Of a stretch of 64,000 nt of DNA, positions 35,641-47,117 are shown in pieces. This DNA is from Hemerocallis citrina (lineage: Eukaryota > Streptophyta > Magnoliopsida > Asparagales > Asphodelaceae). Each line of letters opens with the position of its first letter. Within the stretch, counting starts at the first letter, position 1. Location of the stretch: contig CM030363.1 in the NCBI GenBank assembly GCA_017893485.1, positions 108,557,073-108,621,072 of the forward strand. Direction: 5' to 3'. Under the pieces are notes generated by a model. The model was not told where the DNA came from. It worked only from the letters and a program-made list of their open reading frames with translations, and did no database searches. The position numbers and the translations under genes were made by a program.

Positions 35641-36316
35641 AATACTCACAGTGTATCTTTATCTCGTAGTAGTCATCGTGTTAGGATTAGTTGCATAGCG
35701 GGGGATTAAACCCTATAATGTGGAGACATTAAGGGCTTGCACCGGACCTTTATAGAGTGGGATGCATAGACTCCGACAAGTATGCATTAGAGAGTCAGCA
35801 TATAGACTTGTGTTTTCTTAACTCGGTTTCATGCATGTGGTTTTTCCTGTTTTCTACACTTGACACTTAGTCTAGCTTCACTCGTGTTTTTTTCGCGTTG
35901 TGATTTCCTACATTCATTTACTCTTGTTATGTTCTGTTGTTGATAAATCTATGCTTTACTTATGTTGCTTGTTTATGTCACTCACACCTTTATGGCTGAC
36001 CCCTTGAGTTTTGGGGGTTAGGGTTATCTCTAGCCTCATATTTTACAGGTAATTTCTTAAGGCTCGGATTTGGATGCTTGATGTTCAATTGATGTAGTGA
36101 CTCATGTAATTTGCAAAATTAAGTGTTGTAAAGAAAAGAGAATTGTGATTTAAGATGTATTGTATTCTGCTGTGTTATGTAAACGATTATTGTAATGAAA
36201 GTTGAAAAATTTTATTGGTGTTTGGTTGTGTTTAATATTACATTGAAGTTGATGCTGGGAATTGTGCCACGTATTTTTTAAGATATTATATTAGAAATTC
36301 GAGGCGCTACAGAGAT

Positions 36317-36330
36317 TGGTATCAGAGCAT
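36317..36330 (+). other. Gypsy primer-binding site (initiator tRNA-Met type)
   Basis: TGGTATCAGAGCAT, five bases after the LTR end, matches the plant initiator tRNA-Met 3' end. Confidence 0.8.
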
Positions 36331-36545
36331 GCTTCAATAGTAATAATAAACATAGCATAAAAATAACCTAGGTGTGGACACTAGAGTGTGAGTACCTAGA
36401 TGTGGACATTAGAGCGTGAGTATCACATAGAACTGAAACATGATGTTTGGTTTGGGGTACAGTTGAGGTTTAGCCAAAGGGTATTGATGTGAAAGTGAGT
36501 TGTGTTGTGGTGCTCTAACTTTTCCCTCATTTTGCAGTATTCAGA

Positions 36546-37619
36546 ATGACGGGACCCAGAACCAGAAATGGTAACAATATTGATGGAGTTGGAAGTTCCC
36601 ATGGAACTGGAATTGATCTCGAGGCCGAATTTGCCAGGGTGTATCAGACTTTGGAGGCACTAATGGCATCTAATTTGGCTCAGAATCAGAACTAGCATCA
36701 GAATCATGGAGCTGGACCAGGATTGGTTAACGCCGATCCCATCAAGCAGATCGAGTCCTTCAAGAGGATGAGGCCGCCAGTATTCGAAGGGCAATCTGAT
36801 CCAAACGAAGCTGATGATTGGATAAGACGGATGGAGACAATCTTCGAGGTATCGGAAACTCCGACAGCCAATAAGGTGAAGTTGGCCACTATGCAATTGG
36901 AAAAGGATGCTGGTGTTTGGTGGCAAACGGTGAAGAGGATGTTGGGGAACCAGCAGATGACTTGGGAGGCCTTTCTGGAAGAATTCAGGGATCGCTTCTT
37001 TCCCCTAGATATTCAGGAGAAGAAGGCGACCAAATTCTTGAATCTACAGCAGGGCAGCATGACTATACGAGAGTATGAGACCAAGTTCGCTCAGCTGTCG
37101 AGGTATGCACCAGAGTTGATAGTTGACGAGGCGAAGAAGGCCAAGAAGTTTGAGCAGGGCTTGAAGCCAAACTTGAGGTCGATAATGATTCCGTTGGGCA
37201 TAAGGAGGTTCGACAAGCTGGTCAGGAGAGCAGCTATGACAGAGGAAGACATGGACCAGTTCTAGAAGAAGCAAGAAACCTGGAACAGGAACAAGAGGCC
37301 AGCATCAGGTCAGAGTGGGAAGGGATTCCCGGCGAAGCAAGTCAAGTTTAGTAGTCCAGTGCAGAAGGCACCTGCAACTCAGAAAGTGACTTGTTACTAT
37401 TGCAAGGAGGCAGGTCATTACAGGTCAGCGTGTCCTAAGTTGGCAAAGCAGACTTGTTTTCAGTGTGGGCAGGCGGGACATTCTAAGCCTCATTGTTCAT
37501 AGTTGAGAAAGGATGGTCTAGGTGGAAGTAAATTCCAGAGGCAAGGGCGAGTGTTTGCATTAACCGAGGAGGACGCGGGTAACTCGGAAGATGTGATCCA
37601 GGGTATGCAAGAGTTTTGA
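36546..37619 (+). pseudogene. Gypsy gag, broken
   Basis: Starts MTGPRTRNGNN at 36546. The capsid-like retrotrans_gag domain lies at about 36760-37200 (FEGQSDPNEADDWIRRMETI, WWQTVKR, FPLDIQEKKATKF). Two CCHC zinc knuckles follow near 37392 (CYYCKEAGHYRSAC) and 37450 (CFQCGQAGHSKPHC). Stops at about 36693, 37263 and 37500 each fit a CAG- or similar-to-TAG change. Gag ends at 37617-37619 and an AT-rich stretch separates it from protease in the same frame. Confidence 0.88.
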
Positions 37620-37673
37620 TTTTATTTTTAATCAATGTAATAAATAAAATCTTTATTTGAGAATAATTGGAGA

Positions 37674-39857
37674 TTGAGTATCACTCTTCATGTAACTGGG
37701 ATTGTTTTGATTAATGGAATAAAGGCCAAGGGTTTATTTGATACTGGTTCTTCGCATACTTTTGTGTCGCCAAATTTTGCAAAGGTCTTAGGTGTGGAGC
37801 CTAGGTTGTTTCCAGGCATGGTTTTGTCGGTGGCAACGCCGTCAGGTGAAGAATTGATCGCCGATCGATATTACGAGGGCTGTGATATCGAGATTGGCAG
37901 GAGATTATTCGGCATCGATCTGATCGAGCTGCAAGTCTTAGGAGTGGATGTGATCGTGGACATTGATTGGATGGCAATATATGATGTCACAATTGAATGC
38001 AAGCAGAAAGAGGTGTTGGTGAAAGCACCAGGTGGACCCGCAGTGACTTTCCAAGGGAATAAGAAGATTCCGAAGGTGGTTGAAATGTTATCCAAGATGG
38101 CGATTTCAGATGAAGTCAAAGGCATTCCGGTTGTTAGAGATTTTCCTAAGGTGTTCTTGAAAGATTTTCCAAGATTACCGCCGCAGAGAGATGTGGAGTT
38201 TTGCATCAATGTTCAGCCGGGGAGTGCTCAGATTTCTAAGGCTCCGTACAGGATGGCACCTGTAGAGCAAGACGAAGTGAAGAAGTAGATTGAGGAGCTG
38301 TTGAGCAAGGGGCTTATTAGGCCGAGTTCCTCGCCATGGGGTGCGCCAGTGTTGTTAGTCAAGAAGAAAGATGGGTCAATGAGGATGTGCATTGACTACC
38401 GGGAATTGAATAGGGTGACTATTCAGAACAAGTATCCACTTCCGCGGATTGATGATTTGTTCGACAGGCTTCGAGGCGCAGCTGTGTTTTCGAAGATTGA
38501 TTTGAGATCAGGCTATCATCAGGTTCGAGTCAAGGAGGAAGATGTGAGTAAGACAGCTTTCAGGACTTGTCATGGACTCTATAAGTTTTTGGTGATGCCA
38601 TTCGGGTTGAAGAATGCGCCACCAGTGTTCATGGATATGATGAATTGGGTTTTGAGGCCATTTATTGACTCCTTCGTGGTGGTTTTCATCGACAATATTT
38701 TGGTGTATTCTAAGTCGGAGGAGGAACATTCTATGCACTTGACAGCGGTATTACAGAAATTGCAGGAGCATAGCTTGTATGCCAAGTTGTCGAAGTATGA
38801 GTTTTGAAAGTTTGAGGTAGCTTTCCTTGGTCATATCCTTTCTAAGGAGGGAGTGGCTACTGATCCTCAGAAGGTTGAAGCAGAAAAGGATTGACCTAGG
38901 CCAACGTCTGTGGAGGAAGTCAGGAGTTTCTTGGGTTTGGCTGGTTACTACCGAAAATTCATCCAGGGTTATTCTCAGATTGCAGTTCCTATGACAGGTT
39001 TGACCCGGAAGAATGTGGCATTTTCATGGAATGATAAGTGTAAGGCGAGTTTCCTTGAGTTAAAGGAGAGGTTGACTACTGCACCTATCTTAGCTTTGCC
39101 ACAAGCTGGGAAGGATTATGATATCTTCAGTGATGCATCTCTCAGAGGTTTGGGTTGTGTCCTGATGTAAGAAGGCAATGTTATTGCTTATGGTTCGAGG
39201 CAATTGCGTCCACATGAGAAGAATTATCCGATGCATGATTTGGAGCTAGCAGCTATTATCTTTGCCTTGAAGAAGTGGAGGCATTATGTTTATGGTGAGA
39301 AGGTCAATACGTACACTGACCACAAGAGCCTGAAGTACATTTATCAACAGAAGGATCTAAATCTTCGGCAGAGAAGGTGGTTGGAAGTATTGGAAGACAT
39401 TCATCCTGAGATCAAGTATCATCCGGGCAAGGCGAATGTGGTAGCTGATGGACTTAGCAGGAAGAGTAGTTTGTCAAGTTTGATCACTACTCGAAGCGAG
39501 TTGACAGCAGAGATTGATCAGGCAGGTATCGAGGTGGTGCTGCAGAGTTTAGGGGCGTCTTTGGCTCAGTTGAGGCTGCAGTATTCCTTGAGAGAGAGGA
39601 TTGTGAAAGGTCAGAGAATAGATTCAGAGATTCAGAAGATGTTGCAACAGGTTTCAGAAGGCAAGCTATCAGAGTTTCGTGTCCAAGATGGAGTTGTTTG
39701 GATGGGTGAGAGGTTATGTGTTCCGGATAATGCAGATTTGCGAGAAAGTATCTTGTAGGAAGCACACAGTACCTTGTTGTCAGTACATCCTGGTGGCACA
39801 AAGATGTATAAGGATATCAAACAGCATTTTTGGTGGTCTGGTATGAAGAGGGATGAA
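37674..39857 (+). pseudogene. Gypsy pol: protease, RT, RNase H, integrase start (broken)
   Basis: Protease has LFDTGSSHTFVS near 37735. RT spans about 38200-38810 with [20 protein letters not shown]. The catalytic box reads FIDNILVYS at 38685, so the second aspartate is asparagine (GAC then AAT, 38691-38696), which would abolish polymerase activity. RNase H lies at about 39110-39470 ([22 protein letters not shown]). The integrase N-terminus (HPGGTKMYKDIKQHFWW) is cut at 39857. Stops at 38286, 38805, near 38892, 39168 and 39756 include two TGG-to-TGA changes. Confidence 0.88.
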
Positions 39858-41555
39858 GGCTTCTATCTCGTTCTTTAAGGCCCGACAATCATTGGTATCG
39901 TGGCCATGGTCCCGGTGATAGCGGCACCACTTCTCTTTATCCCTCTTCTTGCCGGGGGTGTTCATTTTTTGTGCGGGAGATATCACCCCCTCTTTCTTTA
40001 CTTCCATGAGAATTTTGGAGATGTTGGCGTTAAGGGGAGTAAAATTTTCAAATCTGGGAGGAGGTCGGCGCTGCCCACCATTATCCCTCTGGAGCTTCTT
40101 GGCTCCTTCCTCTTCTGTTCCCTTTCTCTTAGACCCGGAGGAAGACCCCTCAAAGTTGGGGCGATTCTCAGCTTCCTCCGCCCGAATATACTTTTCGCTC
40201 CGGAGGAGGTCAGAGAAGTTCTGTGGGGGCTTCTTGGCGAGGGAGGAGCGGAGGCTGGAGTTGAGGACATTGGATTGGAATGCTGCTGCAGCGACCGACT
40301 GGTCGAGGGATGCTATGGACCTGGCTTTCGCTGTGAACCTTTTCACATAGTCTCTCAGCTTCTCACCCTTCTTCTGGTTGAGGTAGAGTAGCGAAATGCT
40401 GGACTTCTCAGTTCGGCGGCTGCTCACGAAGTGGGTGACGAAGAGGGTCTCAAATTGCTCGAAGGAGAATATTGAGGATAGGGCAAGGCGAGAGTACCAT
40501 TATCGAGCCGGACCCTTGAGAGTTGCGGGGAAGGCTTTGCATAGCAGAGCACCGGAAGCTTGATGGATGAGCATGAGGGTCTTGAAGCTTTCAATGTGAT
40601 CGACGGGGTTAGTCTCCCCGGAATAAGTCTCGAATTGAGGAGGTTTGAAGCCAATTGGTACGGGCGCCTCCATTATGGTTCGGGAAAAAGGAGATCGACT
40701 AGGGCGAAGTGTCCTTCCTCTAAGCTTCTCTTCGCGGTCTAACTGACCCAAGCGCCTCTCCATTTCGTGGAGACGGTGGTAGACAGCGTCATCCCTTCGA
40801 CGGTAATCAACCGAGCCTCTAGACTCGTCTTCGTACGAGGGAGAGCGGGGGCTACGACGATGGTAGCTCCTGGAGCGGCGAGGACTGGGAATGTGTCGGG
40901 GGTTGCTAGGAGCTGAGGGAGGAGTTAGGGACCGTCGGCGAGGACTTCGGACTGGAGGAGGAGTGGGAATCCTTGGAGCATTGGTGTTGTTGGGACAGAG
41001 ATTGAGAGCTTCTAGGACGGTTGCTTGGAATTGCTGGAACTCGGCACGAGTGATGGGTGCCTCATCGTTCCTTGGATGGTGCCGACCGGCAGGGGAATGA
41101 GGTCTTCTCCTGTGATGCTCGGGGGACTCTCTTCGACCCCTTCGGGTATGGGACCTTCTGTGGTCTCGGCGGTAAGGAGATCGCCCATCCGGACGTTGTT
41201 AGCGGGAGGCTCCCTCTCGAACCCGCTTTTCAACCAGACGGCGGCGAAGATCCTCATCCTTCTGCCGATTGAGGATGGTGTTGCGAAGGTCGGAAGCTCG
41301 GGGATTGTGGGAGGCCATAGAATCCGAAGAGGCATTGTGGATGGAGACGTGGTCCTGATGGAGAGGTTGTTTCTGCGGGTTGGGACCCTTAGGAGGTTGT
41401 TGATTCTGAGGAGGAGGCATGTCCTGTTGGAGAGGGTCCTATGCTTGAGGAGGAAGTTGTCTCTGCTGCTGAGCGGGTTGGATGGGGACTTCCTGTTGTT
41501 GATCAGGGTTGGGTCCGTGGTTGGACCCTCTAGATCTTACTTTCCTAGGAGGCAT
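39858..41555 (-). pseudogene. Tat gag (second copy), broken and truncated
   Basis: Starts MPPRKVRSRGSNHG at 41555. It runs through the same proline/arginine-rich leader, capsid-like core (FETYSGETNPVDHIESFK, about 40660) and zinc knuckle (WCRYHRDHGHDTNDC, about 39925) as the first Tat gag. From about 40440 to 39860 it is open and shows the sequence where the first copy has stops. Stops at about 41440, 41198 and 40500 break the upstream part. Confidence 0.85.
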
Positions 41556-41627
41556 GGCTGGAGAAGATCTTACCAATGGGAAGAGGGGAGGCAGCTATTC
41601 ATTTTGTTCCTACAGACGGCGCCAATC

Positions 41628-42220
41628 TGTTGCCGCTGATTCTGGTGTGGGGCAAACAGATAGTATTTGTGGATTCTTGGAAAACTTTGAATAATAAACC
41701 TATTACCTGTTCCGCCAGAGTTGACCATTGACTCCCGCCGTTCACCTGCAAAAAGTGCGAGACACCGGGGTTGATCCCGGCGACGCACCCTCTGACGCTC
41801 AAGTCAGTAATCAGAAGTGATCATGAAAGAGCGTAAAACTGGCAAAAGATTGATTACCTCTTAATGGAGATGGATGGGGGGTATTTATAGGCGCCGCTGG
41901 GGTCAGATTAGGAATGTAATACCTGTGGTTAGATAAGGAATGTAATCCCTAATCCCCAGTGAAAGGATAGATATGAATCAGGGCCGTTGATTAGGATTAA
42001 TCAGAAACCCTAATTCTATCCTTTCTGGACCGGGTCTGCTGCGGGTTGAAACCCGCACCCAGTTGAGTTGGATCCGTTTGCGGGTTAGTGGATCTTTGAG
42101 GGGGAGAATCAGTACCCGCTTCAGACCCATTGGTAGGTGAAATTACCATTTTACCCCTGGGCTTCAAGATTCGTGCCCGATTCGGATGGTTCCGATTTAA
42201 CCCCATTTTTAGCCATATCA
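41628..42220 (-). repeat. 5' LTR of the truncated Tat copy
   Basis: On the minus strand it starts TGATATGGCTAAAA at 42220 and ends GCGGCAACA at 41628 (593 bp). It is clearly related to the LTRs at 1738 and 14591 but more diverged than they are from each other. The TATAAATA box is at 41889-41882. Its canonical TG start was used to fix the boundaries of the first Tat element. Confidence 0.85.
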
Positions 42221-42227
42221 TACATAT

Positions 42228-42272
42228 ATATAGAGAGAGACAAAGACAGAGAGAGAGACAGAGACAGAGAAA
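42228..42272. repeat. GA-rich microsatellite
   Basis: Imperfect GAGAGACAAAGACAGAGAGA-type repeat adjoining the Tat LTR. Confidence 0.8.
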
Positions 42273-42700
42273 TGTTCCGTTGTGCATTAGGGTTTCGTGT
42301 GCACTCGTCCTTCCCACTTTCGTATCCACAGTCCGAACCGTTCACATTGATCTACACATCTAAATTAGTCTAAATATGTAAAATCGAATCAATTGAAATT
42401 TATTTGTCCATCCATGTTACAAAATTGTATGGCTAAAAATCGTTGTCCGGGTCGGGTCCGGGTCGAAATTGCGAATTCAACCCGTTTGACCTGATCCACT
42501 CAACCCGTTGAAAACGCCCAACCCGCCTGCCAACCCGCGGGTCGACCCGCAGGTTTTGAACGTTAGACCCGAATGGGTAAAACGTTCGACCCGCAGGTCG
42601 AACGGTAAAAACTTAGCGGCAGCAGAGGCTCCACGGCTCCGTTTTTAGCCGTTAATTTTGTTTATTTTTTTTTATTTTTTGTTATTTTTATTTTCGCCCC

Positions 42701-42707
42701 TATAAAT
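42701..42707 (+). promoter_or_regulatory. TATA box of the hAT transposase
   Basis: CCCCTATAAATTCCCC lies upstream of a CT-rich leader (42740-42920) and the transposase exons, in the expected place and orientation. Confidence 0.5.
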
Positions 42708-43235
42708 TCCCCATTATTTCAATCTAAAAATTTCACACCTTACTCTCTTACTCTCTCTACTTATACTACTCAATTCAATCTCAATTCATTCAAATTTTTT
42801 CAGCAAAGAAGCAAGCAACATAGAAGCGAAAAATTTCGATCGTATCGAATTCAATTCCAAACTACGTCTACTTCAACTCCTCCAACAAATAAGCTCTCTT
42901 TCTCTCTCTTTCAATGACTACCAGACGGTCCGGACATCTACTTCTACTTTTATTTTCACCCTCATTCCTATATACGATTATCCGCGAAGTAAGGTATCAA
43001 AATTTCACAACCCTCCTATTGTCTTGATTTTTTTGTGTTGTTCTAATTTTTTGTATCATATTTGTTTGTTGGTTTTTTGATTTTCACTCTCTCAATACTC
43101 CTGTTATTTTTTAGATTTTATTTTTTAACATATACCTCCAACATTGTTTTTTATGATTTCACATACACTAGTACAACACTAGAAATCATTTTTTATCACA
43201 TACAATATTTACTATTACCATGTCTTGATCATTAG

Positions 43236-45355
43236 GTAGCTGTCGTAGCCAAAGTGGACAAGAATCCACCGACACTTCACATCGGCCTCCAATAGTCCCA
43301 CATGTAGAACCCGACGAATATATACCGAATCCTATGGTAGGAACTCATGAAATCCCTACACACAAAATAGAAGAACAAATGCATGATATTGACATACAAA
43401 CACAACAAACCGAACCTAGTAGTAGTAGAAAAACTACGGGGAAATAAGTAATTGGCACAGATTTTATGACTAGATTCGGAAAATCCGGGTGTAGGACATA
43501 AGATGTGTAAACATTGTGAAAGGAGTTACAAATGGAAGAAGGGTGAGAAAACGGGTACAATAAAAAGGCACATTATGAATGTACACATAGACTTATTAAA
43601 AGACTTTCAAGGCCAACAAAAAATCAACCCTAAGACCGGACAAATAGATAGACAACCCTATGATCCTGAACTTGTTCGTCAGGAAATGGCCCGACTAGTT
43701 ATTAAGGATGAGGTACCTTTTTCATATTCCGAGAGTAGGAATGTAAAGTTTTTAACCAAAATGCACTAAATCCACATTTTAGAAGAATTCCCAGAAACAC
43801 AATAAAATCCGATTGTTTTAAACTTTACACCGAAATGAGAGATGGTTTAATTACACTCTTGTATTCTTTAACTTGTAGGGTATCGTTAACTTCCGATTGT
43901 TGGAAAAGTTGTAACGATATTCCGATGATGGGCTTAACTTGTCATTGGATAGATAGTGATTGGATGATTCAAAAGAGAATCATCTCACTTGCCGCTTTGC
44001 CGTATCCCCATAGTGGTTTAGTTATTGCACATCGTATTTTAGAAGTTTGTGATATCTTTCATATTCGTGATAAAATTTTTACTATTAGTTTTGATAATGC
44101 ATCTAACAACACTGCTTCAATTAGTACATTAAAAACACAACTAGATTCTCAATGTTTAAATTTTTCATATTAGATGTTCGTGTCATATTTTAAATTTATG
44201 TGTACAAGATGCATTGAAAGTAGTCGATCCATATGTAACTGTAATTAGAAATTGTGTACATTTTATTGCTTTGAGGGTCCTATGCTTAAAGAATTTAAAA
44301 GGTGGTGTAAAGCTAAGGGAATACAATTTAGAAAGTTTTCTAAAGATGTTAAACACTGATGGAACTCTACTTTTGATTTACTTAATGTTGTAACTTAATA
44401 CAAAAATATTATAAACGATTTTTGTCTTGCAATGAAAATTTTTCAAATGACTCCCGAATCAAGGTTTTTTTTCCGAATCTTTATTACGATTTTTGGAACC
44501 TTTTAAAACCGCAACTGTGAAGTTTTCTATATCTTATGATTCTACTTCTAGTACTATTTTTATTTTAATTATTACTATGATGCAAACTTTTCAAGATATG
44601 ATTTCGGACGAATACATTAGTCATATTGTTGTTCCCGCTTATGAATTTTTTTTGAAGTATTTTAATCCTCCTCTTATGTTGTATTGTATTGCTACTGTTA
44701 TGGATCCTCGTATCAAATTAGCGGGTACGAAGAGTTTGATTGAAATATTTTTTACTTTACATGTTAAGGATTCTGAATATAACAGTAATGAATTTGTAGC
44801 TATCTTTGAAAAGACATTGAATAACTTGTATGATTATTATGATAGAACTTTTGCTTCTAGTAGTAAAACTAGTATATGTACTTCTTATTCTACTGCGAGA
44901 GGTAAGGGTAAGAGTACATTAGAAGACATCACTGCTAATTTACTTGCTCGTATTCAATCAAAAAAACTAGGACTAATAACCCTAATGAATTAAATTGGTA
45001 TAATCAACAAGATATTGCGAGTTCTAGTAGTAAGATTGAAGAGCTACAATGGTGGAAAGAACATGAAAATCTTTTTCCTATTCTTTCACATATGGCTTGA
45101 GATCTACTAACTCCCCCTGTCTCCACCGTTGCTTTAGAAAGTGCTTTTTCTACAAGTGGCAGAGTTCTAAAAGATTTCAGGAATCGCTTGAATCCGGATA
45201 CGTTGGAGATGCTCGTCTGCACTGAAGATTGGATGAAGGAGGAAAAGCAGCATCTACATCGACAAGTGGAAGCAACTCACCTGAAGTCCAACAACAAGAT
45301 TAGTAAACAAAAACATGTATTTGAATGTAAAAAACTTGTAAACAATTCATATTAG
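43236..45355 (+). pseudogene. hAT transposase with BED zinc finger, broken
   Basis: After an acceptor-like CATTAG at 43236 comes an acidic leader. A BED-type finger at 43500-43590 follows (CKHCERSYKWKKG...TGTIKRHIMNVH). The catalytic RNase H-like region is at 43860-44130 (SLTSDCWKSCNDIPMMGLTCHW, shown here only in part; then DNASNNTASI). A DUF4413-like segment near 44590-44760 contains MDPRIKLAG. The C-terminal dimerisation domain is at 45080-45240 (LLTPPVSTVALESAFST, LVCTEDW). The stop is at 45353. Internal stops (for example TGA at about 45099 for the usual Arg) and frameshifts make it inactive. It resembles Ac-superfamily DAYSLEEPER/RICESLEEPER proteins. Confidence 0.85.
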
Positions 45356-45833
45356 TTGTAATTTTTTTTAAAGTCAAGTTGTAAAAAAATAATTATAAAA
45401 TAATAACTTGTACAAATTTCATACAAGTTGAAATGATTAATATACACAATTTTGTTTAATTATTAATCTCTTAGACTCTTATACTTGTACAATTTTTATT
45501 TATTTATTTTTTAAGGTTAAAAGAGATGAAAAAAAATTTGTATTTGAATGTAAAAAACTTGTAAAAAATTTATAGTAGTTGAAATGAATGTTATATGCAA
45601 TTTTTAAAGTGAATTTGTATTAAAAAAAATCTAACTAGGCCAACCCGCGACCCGGCCCGACCTGACATGGGTACAACCCGAATGGGTTCGTGGGTTGACC
45701 GGGTCGAAGTTTTCACTTTCGAACCCGGCCCGGTTAAACCCACGACCCGACCCGAACCCAACCCACCCACTTTTGTATACAACCCGCACGGGTCCGACCC
45801 GACCCGATCCGGTTGACCCGAATGCCAACCCTA

Positions 45834-46331
45834 GGAATCATGCAGGTCGAGAAGAATTGTCTCGACACTAAAGAGGGAGGTATGAGCTATTTTTTATGTG
45901 GCACATATTTATTAGTTGAACTATTGTTTATGTGACATCTTGGTGGCAAGTTGAACTATTGTTTTCTCAATAGTTAAGTCAGACAAGAATTATGCAAGAC
46001 AGTCATTCATATTGTTTAGAATAACTAAATTAGTCCAAATATGTAAAATTGATTCATTTGAATCTCCTTTGTTCATCCATCACGTCATTATAAAATTAAC
46101 GATATTCATCCATACAATTTTGTAACACTTTAATGCATGGACTATCAAATCTCAAATGACTTGATCTTTCATCCATAGACTAGTTAAGAATGTAGATCAA
46201 AATGAATTGTTTGAAATTTTCAATTTTCAATTTATATCCCAAAAAGGTTCTCACGTGGTTTTCACCAAAGGAGTTTTCACATGATTATATATAAGTTTTA
46301 AATCCAATAGTTATTTTATTCGTTTAGCAAA

Positions 46332-46386
<55 letters not shown>

Positions 46387-46451
46387 AATCAAACTAATCA
46401 TAGTTCTCTAGCTTTTTTTTAGTAAGGAATCATGCTGAGGAAAAACGAGGA
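45834..46451. other. Intergenic sequence with AT microsatellite
   Basis: AT-rich sequence without a gene. A stretch at about 46018-46098 is a diverged direct repeat of 42358-42425 on the other side of the hAT element. CCATACAATTTTGTAAC at 46110-46126 is the exact inverse of 42416-42432. A TA repeat of about 50 bp lies near 46336-46386. Confidence 0.5.
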
Positions 46452-47117
46452 AAAGCCATAATGGTAGTGAACCATAGAAAAATTAATGATGCACAAATTG
46501 GAAGAAAAGAATATGAACCTGTTGCCTATCCATCGAGAACTTTTACCTCTACGGAGAAAAAATATTCAACTTTTAATAAAGAATTGTTATCTATTAAATT
46601 ATCTGTAAAGTATTTAAAGATTTATTTATTTACTTAGTTGAAAATTTCTTATACAATTTGATAGTATTACAGTAGTACAATTTTTAAAGAAAAAACTGTT
46701 CATAATCCTAAGAAAACTTAAGACGAGTTAGACTTGCTGTCAAATTTATCAGTATAATATAGAACATATTCATGGTCATAATAATATTTCTGCTAACTTC
46801 TTAAGCTGGTACTTCATGGAATTGAAAAGATAAGGCAAAGGAGTCCCTGAACCCAGAAGAACTCGAGAAAATCAAAGGTTTGGAGGAAGCATTGAAAATA
46901 AAAATGAGAAAATGGACCACTGTCATTAGAAGCAAGAAGATGGCTACCGCCACCACAGAAAAATCCATAGAGGCATATAGTGATGCAAAAGTTCAAGATA
47001 CTACTGTGTCAAAGAACAAAGCTACTACCTTGAAAACTGGACTTGTGGTTCCACGATTTAGTGGTACTCTATCGAGACCGCCTATGACATCAGTATGGTA
47101 TCAAAGCCAGGTTTTCA
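46452..47117 (+). pseudogene. Endogenous caulimovirid-like fragment (RNase H end to primer site)
   Basis: The frame near 46465-46620 encodes EYEPVAYPSRTFTSTEKKYS followed by an ELLSIK segment, an RNase H core. A later segment, near 46755-46800, resembles the C-terminal end of pararetroviral RNase H. A lysine-rich tail follows (46830-47090), ending at TGGTATCAAAGCC (47096-47108), a tRNA-Met type primer site. RNase H followed by a primer site in this order suggests an integrated plant pararetrovirus (Caulimoviridae) rather than a gypsy element, whose integrase would follow. Several stops and frameshifts break it. A gypsy RNase H remnant remains possible. Confidence 0.45.

Larger units (their letters stand above)
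33267..36311 (+). repeat. 5' LTR (3 kb) of the plus-strand gypsy element
   Basis: Starts TGTAGTACCCCGTA and ends GAGGCGCTACA just before the primer-binding site. The partner LTR is lost. Two internal repeat sets are visible (34688-35045 and 35430-35640). Confidence 0.75.
33267..39857 (+). mobile_element. Ty3/gypsy chromovirus-type retrotransposon, 3' truncated
   Basis: A 3,045-bp 5' LTR (33267-36311) is followed by a tRNA-Met primer site, gag with two zinc knuckles, protease, RT, RNase H and the start of integrase. At about 39857 it joins a truncated minus-strand Tat element. The long LTR, tRNA-Met primer and gag layout suggest the Tekay/Del branch of chromoviruses, but the chromodomain is not present to confirm. 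It truncates the copia element on its left. Confidence 0.85.
39858..42220 (-). mobile_element. Truncated Tat-lineage element (5' LTR and gag only)
   Basis: This is a minus-strand relative of the element at 1738-15182: LTR 42220-41628, primer-binding-like site, then gag down to the zinc knuckle, cut at about 39858 inside gag. The cut end joins the gypsy integrase region without a target duplication. It therefore arose by deletion or rearrangement, not by a simple insertion boundary. Confidence 0.85.
42428..45833 (+). mobile_element. hAT transposon, BED-finger (Ac/DAYSLEEPER-like) type
   Basis: Both ends are dense in CGGGTCGGGTCCGGGTCG / CCCGACCCGACC motifs in opposite orientation. The right end reads, inverted, TAGGGTTGGCATTCGGG. 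The left end TATGGCTAAAAATCG is a degenerate match. No 8-bp duplication was found, so the exact ends are uncertain. Between them lies a TATA box and a broken hAT transposase. Confidence 0.75.

Noticed and set aside
36317..36330. tRNA gene fragments
   Set aside because: The matches to tRNA-Met are only primer-binding sites beside LTRs; no cloverleaf is present.
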